DNA of 6,966 bases, taken from Bacteroidota bacterium. Its GTDB lineage: Bacteria > Bacteroidota > Bacteroidia > Bacteroidales > UBA932. Made by a program: the position numbers and the translations under genes. The notes beneath the pieces were generated by a model that had not been told where the DNA came from, ran no database searches, and worked only from the letters and a program-made list of their open reading frames with translations. Location: the NCBI GenBank assembly GCA_009778375.1, contig WRJW01000155.1, positions 1-6,966 of the forward strand, read 5' to 3'. How positions within the stretch are numbered: position 1 is the stretch's first letter; each line of letters begins with the position of its first letter. This document shows positions 1 through 4,603 of the stretch, in pieces.

Positions 1-27
1 GGATCAGTGAGCGAAGCGAGCTAATCC
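1..27 (+). promoter_or_regulatory. Imperfect hairpin upstream of the tRNA-tuf cluster
   Basis: The first 27 bases fold on themselves. GGAT (1-4) pairs with ATCC (24-27), C5/A23 is a mismatch, A6-T22 and G7-C21 pair, T8 and G20 wobble, G9/A19 and A10/G18 form a tandem GA mismatch, and G11-C17 and C12-G16 close a GAA loop. Only about nine pairs are canonical or wobble. It lies four bases before the boxA-like element, the position a boxB hairpin takes in rRNA leaders. It could equally be the tail of a structure belonging to an upstream gene outside the window. No T-tract follows directly, so it does not look like a finished intrinsic terminator. Confidence 0.3.
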
Positions 28-31
28 ACTT

Positions 32-43
32 TGATCTTTGACA
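32..43 (+). promoter_or_regulatory. boxA-like antitermination element
   Basis: TGATCTTTGACA matches the E. coli rRNA boxA (TGCTCTTTAACA) at 10 of 12 positions. boxA RNA is bound by NusB with S10 (NusE) and protects untranslated transcripts from Rho. It sits 18 bases before the mature 5' end of the first tRNA, so it would be in the leader of the tRNA-tuf transcript. This assumes that transcription starts upstream of base 32; I could not identify a convincing promoter. The alternative is that the TTTGA core is part of a promoter -33 element. Confidence 0.4.
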
Positions 44-61
44 TATACTTCATTTTTTCAC

Positions 62-137
62 GCGGAAGTAGCTCAGTCGGTAGAGCATCAGCCTTCCAAG
101 CTGAGGGTCGCGGGTTCGAACCTCGTCTTCCGCTCCA
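62..137 (+). tRNA. glyT: tRNA-Gly (anticodon TCC)
   Basis: This is a 76-nt cloverleaf with an encoded CCA tail (135-137). The acceptor stem GCGGAAG (62-68) pairs perfectly with CTTCCGC (127-133), and the discriminator base is T134, as expected for glycine tRNAs. The anticodon stem TCAGC/GCTGA closes the loop CTTCCAA, giving anticodon TCC, which reads GGA and by wobble GGG. The T loop is TTCGAAC. It is the first of two tRNAs only six bases apart, ahead of tuf, matching glyT in the E. coli glyT-thrT-tufB order. The gene symbol rests on that synteny. Confidence 0.97.
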
Positions 138-143
138 CATTTT

Positions 144-218
144 GCCAGCGTAGCTCAGGGGTAGAGCGCTTCCTTGGTAAGGAAGAGGTCGCGAGTTCAA
201 TTCTCGCCGCCGGCTCCA
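144..218 (+). tRNA. thrT: tRNA-Thr (anticodon GGT)
   Basis: This is a 75-nt cloverleaf with encoded CCA (216-218) and discriminator T215. The anticodon stem CTTCC/GGAAG closes the loop TTGGTAA, giving anticodon GGT, which reads ACC and ACT. The T arm GCGAG-TTCAATT-CTCGC is perfect. The acceptor stem GCCAGCG (144-150) against CGCCGGC (208-214) has one non-Watson-Crick position, A147 opposite C211 (A4-C69). The rest of the stem pairs, so the gene is probably functional. It lies 28 bases before the tuf start codon and matches thrT in the E. coli order. Confidence 0.96.
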
Positions 219-246
219 ACAAATTAATCATTAAATTATTACAATT

Positions 247-1434
247 ATGGCAAAAGAAACGTACCAAAGAATCAAGCCGCACGTAAACATCGGCACCATC
301 GGTCACGTAGACCATGGAAAAACCACGCTGACCGCAGCCATCACCATGGTTTTGGCCAAAAAAGGCCTCTCTGAGCAGCGCTCATTCGACTCTATTGACA
401 ACGCTCCCGAAGAAAAAGAGCGTGGTATTACCATCAACACCGCCCACGTTGAGTACCAAACCGCCAACCGCCACTACGCCCACGTAGACTGCCCCGGCCA
501 CGCCGACTATGTAAAGAACATGGTTACCGGCGCTGCCCAAATGGACGGTGCGATCATCGTAGTAGCCGCCACCGATGGCCCCATGCCACAAACCCGTGAA
601 CACATCCTTTTGGCGCGTCAGGTGAACGTGCCCCGTATTGTAGTTTACCTCAATAAGGTAGACTTGGTGGACGATCCCGAGATGTTAGACCTTGTAGAGA
701 TGGAAGTACGCGAACTGTTAAGTTTCTACAACTTTGATGGCGACAACACCCCCGTTATCCGCGGATCCGCCTTGGCCGCCCTCAACGGAGACCCCGAAGG
801 AGAGGCCAAAGTCATGGAACTGATGGACGCCGTAGACTCCTACATTCCCATTCCGCCCCGTGAGAATGAAAAACCCTTTGTTATGCCTGTTGAAGACGTA
901 TTCTCTATCACCGGACGTGGCACCGTAGCCACCGGCCGTATCGAAACCGGCGTTATTAAGACCGGCGAAGAGGTAGAAATCATCGGTTTGGGCGAAAAAC
1001 CCCGCAAAACCACCGTCACCGGAGTAGAAATGTTCCGTAAAATCTTGGACAGAGGTGAAGCCGGCGACAACGTAGGATTGCTCCTCCGTGGTATCGACAA
1101 AAAAGAGATCAAACGCGGACAGGTAATTGCCAAACCGGGCACCATTACCCCCCATAGATTATTCCAAGCTGAGATTTACGTACTTAAGAAAGAAGAAGGC
1201 GGACGCCACACTCCTTTCCACAACAAATACCGTCCCCAATTCTTCCTGCGTACTTTGGACGTTACCGGAGAGATCCAACTCCCCGAGGGCGTTGAAATGG
1301 TGATGCCGGGCGATAACGTAACGATCACCGTAGAATTGATTTACCCCGTAGCCATCAACGAAGGACTTCGCTTTGCTATTCGCGAAGGAGGCCGTACCGT
1401 CGGCGCAGGACAGGTAACCAAACTGCTTGATTAA
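247..1434 (+). CDS. tuf: Elongation factor Tu (EF-Tu)
   Basis: EF-Tu is the cytoplasmic GTPase that carries aminoacyl-tRNA to the ribosomal A site. The 395-residue protein has the family's normal length. Domain 1 shows the P-loop GHVDHGKT (19-26), the switch I threonine in RGITIN (Thr62), DCPGH (81-85) with the catalytic histidine at 85, NKVD (136-139) and SAL (174-176). Domains 2 and 3 follow, with the tRNA-binding GGRHTPF segment and the C-terminal GAGQVTKLLD. The ATG start is fixed by the family N-terminus MAKETYQRIKPHVNIGTIGH. The leader (219-246) is AT-rich with no Shine-Dalgarno sequence. There is no terminator before tRNA-Trp 24 bases downstream, so the two are likely cotranscribed. 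Whether a second tuf copy exists cannot be seen here. Confidence 0.99.
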   Translation: MAKETYQRIKPHVNIGTIGHVDHGKTTLTAAITMVLAKKGLSEQRSFDSIDNAPEEKERGITINTAHVEYQTANRHYAHVDCPGHADYVKNMVTGAAQMDGAIIVVAATDGPMPQTREHILLARQVNVPRIVVYLNKVDLVDDPEMLDLVEMEVRELLSFYNFDGDNTPVIRGSALAALNGDPEGEAKVMELMDAVDSYIPIPPRENEKPFVMPVEDVFSITGRGTVATGRIETGVIKTGEEVEIIGLGEKPRKTTVTGVEMFRKILDRGEAGDNVGLLLRGIDKKEIKRGQVIAKPGTITPHRLFQAEIYVLKKEEGGRHTPFHNKYRPQFFLRTLDVTGEIQLPEGVEMVMPGDNVTITVELIYPVAINEGLRFAIREGGRTVGAGQVTKLLD

Positions 1435-1458
1435 TACTTCTGTATTATAAAACCCGAC

Positions 1459-1529
1459 AGGGGCATAGTTCAAGGGTAGAATAGCGGTCTCCAAAACCGT
1501 TGATGGGCGTTCGAATCGCTCTGCCCCTG
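1459..1529 (+). tRNA. trpT: tRNA-Trp (anticodon CCA)
   Basis: This is a 71-nt cloverleaf without an encoded CCA tail. The acceptor AGGGGCA (1459-1465) pairs with TGCCCCT (1522-1528), and the discriminator is G1529, the tryptophan identity base. The D stem is GTTC/GAAT, the anticodon stem GCGGT/ACCGT and the loop CTCCAAA, giving anticodon CCA. The T arm is GGGCG-TTCGAAT-CGCTC. The bases after the discriminator are CAA, so CCA must be added after transcription. It sits between tuf and secE. Confidence 0.96.
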
Positions 1530-1530
1530 C

Positions 1531-1556
1531 AATCTTAGAGGTTACGCAATAAGATT
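1531..1556 (+). repeat. Inverted repeat just after tRNA-Trp
   Basis: AATCTTA (1531-1537) is the exact reverse complement of TAAGATT (1550-1556), giving a 7-bp AT-rich stem with a 12-base loop. It begins two bases after the discriminator of tRNA-Trp. No T-tract follows and the stem is weak, so it is not a convincing terminator. It might mark the tRNA 3' trailer for processing or mean nothing. The rest of the spacer up to secE holds a second small inverted repeat, GTACA (1603-1607) with TGTAC (1615-1619), ending five bases before the secE ATG. Confidence 0.35.
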
Positions 1557-1624
1557 AATGAGGCCCAAAACCAGCTTCCAAGGCGATGGGCGCATAACAA
1601 CCGTACACATAAAATGTACCCCAA

Positions 1625-1819
1625 ATGAATAAAATTAAAACGTATCTCAAAGAAGCGTACAACGAGTTAGTACACAAAGTAACATGGCCAAACTGGAGTC
1701 AATTGCAAAGCAGTGCGATTGTAGTAATGGTTGCCTCGGTCATTTTTGCCGCCGTCATTTTTACCATGGATCTTGTGTTTAGAACCATTATGACCAACAT
1801 CTACAACATGTTGTATTAA
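1625..1819 (+). CDS. secE: Preprotein translocase subunit SecE
   Basis: SecE is the small essential subunit that clamps SecY in the inner-membrane SecYEG channel. The 64-residue protein is the short, single-span form found in most bacteria; E. coli SecE has three spans. An amphipathic N-terminal helix (about 3-18) leads into the family motif KVTWPNW (18-24), followed by one hydrophobic segment at about 29-48. Position just upstream of nusG is the standard location and supports the call. The ATG follows an A-rich stretch with no Shine-Dalgarno sequence. It overlaps by eight bases the end of a possible 24-codon upstream reading frame. The spacer to nusG is 11 bases, so the two are surely cotranscribed. 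Confidence 0.96.
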   Translation: MNKIKTYLKEAYNELVHKVTWPNWSQLQSSAIVVMVASVIFAAVIFTMDLVFRTIMTNIYNMLY

Positions 1820-1830
1820 TAAAGTGCGCC

Positions 1831-2379
1831 ATGAATGAAGTTACCAAAAAATGGTATGTCGTCAGAGCAGTCGGCGGTAAAGAAAAAAAGGCTAAAGAGT
1901 ATATAGAAAACGAGATCAAGCGGTTGAAACTCGAAGATTATATCTCTCAGGTGCTCATCCCTACCGAGAAAATTTACCAAATCCGAAACGGTAAAAAGAT
2001 TAGTAAGGAGCGTATTTTTTACCCCGGATACATTTTAATTGAAGTAGCGCTTACCGCAGAGCTCCAGCACCTGATCCGGAACATTACCCATGTTTCGGGC
2101 TTTTTGGGCGAAACCAAGGGAGGACAACCGGTTCCTCTTCGCCAAAGTGAAGTGAACAGAATCTTAGGCAGGGTTGACGAACTGAACGATCGGGAAGAGG
2201 AGATCATTACTCCTTTCTATGCCGGCGAAGCAGTCAAGGTGGTAGACGGACCGTTCAACGGTTTTAACGGTACCATCGAAGAGATCTCCGAAGATAAGAA
2301 AAAGTTAAAGGTAATGGTCAAGATCTTTGGGCGGAAAACGCTGTTGGAGTTAAATTTTGTACAAGTAGAAAAAGAATAA
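1831..2379 (+). CDS. nusG: Transcription termination/antitermination factor NusG
   Basis: NusG binds the RNA polymerase clamp through its NGN domain and binds S10 or Rho through its KOW domain, coupling transcription to translation or to termination. The 182 residues match the family length. The NGN domain covers about 6-115, with KKWYVVRAVGGKE near the start and the conserved FYPGYILIE at 63-71. The KOW domain is at about 129-180, with VKVVDGPFNGFNGTI (135-149). IFGR (165-168) carries the phenylalanine equivalent to E. coli Phe165, which contacts S10 and Rho. The start was chosen because ATG 1831 directly precedes the conserved KKWY segment. It lies 11 bases after secE and 13 before rplK. 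No lineage-specific insertion is visible between the domains. Confidence 0.98.
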   Translation: MNEVTKKWYVVRAVGGKEKKAKEYIENEIKRLKLEDYISQVLIPTEKIYQIRNGKKISKERIFYPGYILIEVALTAELQHLIRNITHVSGFLGETKGGQPVPLRQSEVNRILGRVDELNDREEEIITPFYAGEAVKVVDGPFNGFNGTIEEISEDKKKLKVMVKIFGRKTLLELNFVQVEKE

Positions 2380-2392
2380 ACAACAAAACATT

Positions 2393-2839
2393 ATGGCTAA
2401 AGAAATTGTCGCACTCATCAAATTACAGATTAAAGGCGGTGCGGCTAATCCCTCCCCTCCGGTAGGGCCTGCCTTGGGCTCCAAGGGGGTAAACATCATG
2501 GATTTTTGCAAACAGTTCAATGCAAGAACTCAGGATAAAGCGGGTAAAGTACTGCCTGTGATTATCACTGTATTCATTGATAAGTCCTTTGACTTTATTG
2601 TAAAAAATCCCCCTGTGGCCATCCAGTTGAAAGAAGCCGCCAAAATCGAGTCAGGTTCTGCAGAACCCAATCGAAAAAAAGTTGCTTCTGTCAATTGGGA
2701 TCAGGTGCGCCTGATTGCCGAAGATAAAATGCCCGACATGAATGCTTTTACGCTAAAATCAGCCATGAGCATGGTAGCGGGAACCGCCCGCAGTATGGGT
2801 ATTAATGTAACAGGGACTTTTCCACAGGATGTAACCTAA
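2393..2839 (+). CDS. rplK: 50S ribosomal protein L11
   Basis: L11 binds the 23S rRNA GTPase-associated region and, with L10 and L7/L12, forms the base where EF-Tu and EF-G dock; it is also needed for RelA activation on the ribosome. The protein has 148 residues, a few more than the E. coli protein. The N-terminal domain holds the proline-rich thiopeptide-contact stretch NPSPPVGPALGSKG (19-32), with no sign of resistance changes. The C-terminal domain has the L11 signature IAEDKMPDMNA (108-118) and GTARSMGI (130-137). It starts 13 bases after nusG. That spacer is A-rich and shows no hairpin, so the L1-binding leader known upstream of rplK in E. coli is not evident here. Confidence 0.98.
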   Translation: MAKEIVALIKLQIKGGAANPSPPVGPALGSKGVNIMDFCKQFNARTQDKAGKVLPVIITVFIDKSFDFIVKNPPVAIQLKEAAKIESGSAEPNRKKVASVNWDQVRLIAEDKMPDMNAFTLKSAMSMVAGTARSMGINVTGTFPQDVT

Positions 2840-2852
2840 ATTTCGTGCAGAA

Positions 2853-3554
2853 ATGAGCAAGCTGACAAAAAATCAAAAAACAGTATACGACAAGGTTGAT
2901 GCAACTAAGTTGTATAAGTTGGCCGACGCCTGCAAATTGGTCAAAGAGGTTTCTTACACTAAATTTGACGCCTCCGTAGACATTGCCGTGCGCCTTGGGG
3001 TAGACCCCCGTAAACCCAACCAGATGATACGCGGCGTAGTAACTCTTCCGCATGGAACGGGAAAAGTAACGCGCGTATTAGTACTCTGTACCCCCGACAA
3101 AGAGGGCGAGGCACAGGCTGCCGGAGCCGACTTTGTAGGGTTGGACGACTATATTGAGAAGATCAAAGGCGGATGGGCCGATGTAGATGTGATTATATGC
3201 ACCCCTGCCGTTATGGCTAAGGTGGGTGCTATTGGCCGCATTTTGGGCCCCCGCGGTTTGATGCCTAACCCCAAAACGGGTACCGTAACGATGGAAGTAG
3301 GCAAAGCCGTTTCCGAGGTAAAAGCGGGTAAAATTGACTTTAAGGTAGACAAGCACGGTATTGTGCATACCAACATAGGAAAAGTCTCCTTTTCGCCCGA
3401 TCAATTGTGCGAAAACGCTCAGGAACTCTTGAGCACCGTACTCAAATTGAAACCTCCGGCCCTCAAGGGAACGTACCTTAAAAGCATCTACCTCTCTCCG
3501 ACCATGGGCCCCGGTATTAACGTAGACCTTAAAACCGGCAGTGCCGCCGAATAA
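2853..3554 (+). CDS. rplA: 50S ribosomal protein L1
   Basis: L1 forms the mobile stalk next to the ribosomal E site and helps release deacylated tRNA. In E. coli and other bacteria it also represses translation of its own operon by binding mRNA. The 233-residue length is typical. The L1 signature ILGPRGLMPNPKTGTV is at about 130-145, in domain II. The C-terminus reads YLSPTMGPGINVDLKTGSAAE in short conserved steps. It starts 13 bases after rplK and ends 11 bases before rplJ. The last codons carry a 9-bp inverted repeat (3511-3538), listed separately. Confidence 0.98.
   Translation: MSKLTKNQKTVYDKVDATKLYKLADACKLVKEVSYTKFDASVDIAVRLGVDPRKPNQMIRGVVTLPHGTGKVTRVLVLCTPDKEGEAQAAGADFVGLDDYIEKIKGGWADVDVIICTPAVMAKVGAIGRILGPRGLMPNPKTGTVTMEVGKAVSEVKAGKIDFKVDKHGIVHTNIGKVSFSPDQLCENAQELLSTVLKLKPPALKGTYLKSIYLSPTMGPGINVDLKTGSAAE
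3511..3538 (+). repeat. Inverted repeat inside the 3' end of rplA
   Basis: CCGGT (3511-3515) pairs with ACCGG (3534-3538). After an A-A mismatch, TTAA (3517-3520) pairs with TTAA (3529-3532), leaving an eight-base loop. The stem ends 27 bases before the rplJ ATG and is also coding sequence for the L1 C-terminus (PGINVDLKTG). It could be a translational control element for rplJ or a chance result of conserved codons. Confidence 0.3.
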
Positions 3555-3565
3555 CCCAATACGAT

Positions 3566-4090
3566 ATGAGAAAAGAAGACAAAACATTATTGATTGAAAA
3601 TTTAGCAGCACAGTTAGTACAAACCCCTAACTTTTACGTAGTAGATACTGCAGGCCTCAACGCGGAGCGGACTACCAAACTACGCAGGGAGTGTTTTACC
3701 CGAAACATCAAATGGATGGTGGTAAAAAATACCCTGCTGCGTAAAGCCTTGGAAAAAGTCGGAAACGCCGAAGCCGCCCAACTCTTCCCCATTTTGGAAG
3801 GGCCTACCTCCGTATTCTTTACCGAAACGGCAAACCTCCCTGCCAAATTGATTAAAGAATTTGGCAAACAATACGGAAAGCCCCTGCTTAAAGGCGCCTG
3901 CCTTCAGGAATGCGCCTATATTGGATCCGAACATCTTGATGCATTGGTCAACATCAAATCGCGCGAAGAACTCATCGGCGATATTGTGGCCCTGCTTCAA
4001 ACGCCTGCCCGCAACATTATCTCCGCCCTTACTTCCGGCGGGGCCAAATTAGCCGGCATTGCAGATACCTTAGCTGAACGCAATTCATAA
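3566..4090 (+). CDS. rplJ: 50S ribosomal protein L10
   Basis: L10 anchors the L7/L12 dimers to the 23S rRNA stalk base beside L11. The 174 residues are of normal length. The globular rRNA-binding N-terminal domain shows NFYVVDTAGL (22-31) and the conserved VVKNTLLRKAL (52-62). The helical C-terminal part, about 133-174, contains TPARNIISAL and would carry the L12 N-terminal dimers. The spacer from rplA is 11 bases, and rplL follows after 33 bases, so the stalk proteins are made from one message. In E. coli the L10-L12 complex represses rplJ through a leader of more than 100 bases; the space for such a leader is missing here unless it lies inside rplA. Confidence 0.98.
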   Translation: MRKEDKTLLIENLAAQLVQTPNFYVVDTAGLNAERTTKLRRECFTRNIKWMVVKNTLLRKALEKVGNAEAAQLFPILEGPTSVFFTETANLPAKLIKEFGKQYGKPLLKGACLQECAYIGSEHLDALVNIKSREELIGDIVALLQTPARNIISALTSGGAKLAGIADTLAERNS

Positions 4091-4123
4091 CGATATTACA
4101 AACATTTTAAACACATAACCATC

Positions 4124-4501
4124 ATGGCAGATCTCAAAAAATTTGCAGAAGAATTAGTAAACCTCACGGTAAAAGAGGCTCAGGAATTAGCCCAAATTCT
4201 TAAAGACGAATACGGAATCGAACCCGCAGCAGCCGCTGTAGCCGTTGCCGCTCCCGCAGCCGGCGCCGGCGCCGCCGCAGAAGTAGAACAAACCCAGTTT
4301 GACGTTATTCTGAAATCACCTGGACAAGCTAAATTACAAATCGTTAAAGCGGTTAAAGAAATTACCGGTTTAGGGCTTAAAGAGGCCAAAGATTTGGTAG
4401 ACGCTTACCCCAAGGCAATTAAAGAAAAAGTTTCCAAATCGGAAGCCGAACAGGTAAAAGCTCAACTTGAGGAGGCAGGCGGAGAAGTTGAAATTAAATA
4501 G
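4124..4501 (+). CDS. rplL: 50S ribosomal protein L7/L12
   Basis: L7/L12 is the multicopy stalk protein that recruits and stimulates EF-Tu, EF-G, IF2 and RF3. The protein has 125 residues. The N-terminal dimerisation domain is at about 1-30. An alanine/glycine-rich hinge follows at about 33-55. The C-terminal factor-binding domain starts at FDVIL (59-63) and includes KLQIVKAVKEITGLGLKEAK (70-89) and ends EEAGGEVEIK. It is 33 bases downstream of rplJ, with an A/T-rich, Shine-Dalgarno-free leader. Several copies per ribosome are needed, against one beta subunit per polymerase, and the hairpin after its stop codon (4533-4566) fits with lowering transcription into rpoB. Confidence 0.99.
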   Translation: MADLKKFAEELVNLTVKEAQELAQILKDEYGIEPAAAAVAVAAPAAGAGAAAEVEQTQFDVILKSPGQAKLQIVKAVKEITGLGLKEAKDLVDAYPKAIKEKVSKSEAEQVKAQLEEAGGEVEIK

Positions 4502-4508
4502 ACTACCC

Positions 4509-4523
4509 TTCCGAAACCCGGAA
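4509..4523 (+). repeat. Small hairpin after the rplL stop
   Basis: TTCCG (4509-4513) pairs with CGGAA (4519-4523) around an AAACC loop. The 5-bp stem lies seven bases after the rplL stop and ten bases before the larger terminator-like hairpin. No T-tract follows. It may protect the rplL message 3' end or be incidental. Confidence 0.3.
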
Positions 4524-4532
4524 ACGTAATAC

Positions 4533-4566
4533 AGGTTTAGAGTCCGACGGGGCTCTAAGCCTTTTT
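4533..4566 (+). terminator. Terminator-like attenuator between rplL and rpoB
   Basis: The stem runs from A4533 to T4562: AGGTTTAGAGTCC (4533-4545) pairs with GGGCTCTAAGCCT (4550-4562), with T-G wobbles at 4543/4552 and 4536/4559, around a GACG loop. The stem has 13 pairs with no bulge. A run of five T (4562-4566) follows, then GTCG. There is no matching A-run on the 5' side, so it points only toward rpoB. The downstream gene is on the same strand 37 bases later and no promoter is obvious between, so complete termination would silence rpoB; partial read-through is the natural reading. E. coli has an attenuator at the same place in its rplL-rpoB spacer. Confidence 0.75.
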
Positions 4567-4603
4567 GTCGTTAAAAGTTTATTTTTCAACTAATCCCCAC
4601 AAA

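Noticed and set aside
28..61. Promoter before tRNA-Gly
   Set aside because: TTTG boxes and a TATACTTC stretch are present, but the spacing does not fit the Bacteroidota TTTG / TAnnTTTG pattern, so I could not place a promoter.
38..286. 82-residue plus-strand frame across both tRNAs into tuf
   Set aside because: It reads straight through tRNA-Gly and tRNA-Thr and overlaps the start of tuf in another frame; no protein family resemblance.
88..315. 75-residue minus-strand frame with ARIELATSSLPRKRSTPELR-like sequence
   Set aside because: This is the well-known false protein obtained by translating the antisense of tRNA genes.
718..1155. Minus-strand frames of up to 145 residues inside tuf
   Set aside because: They lie entirely opposite EF-Tu coding sequence and result from its codon bias; no recognisable product.
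1435..1458. Terminator after tuf
   Set aside because: The 24 bases show no stem followed by T residues; read-through into tRNA-Trp is more likely.
3078..3611. 177-residue minus-strand frame opposite rplA
   Set aside because: Antisense shadow of L1; it also crosses into rplJ, and the protein resembles nothing I know.
4562..4603. Promoter for rpoB after the attenuator
   Set aside because: TTTTTG and TATTTTTC are only about 12 bases apart, too close for a -33/-7 pair of this lineage.
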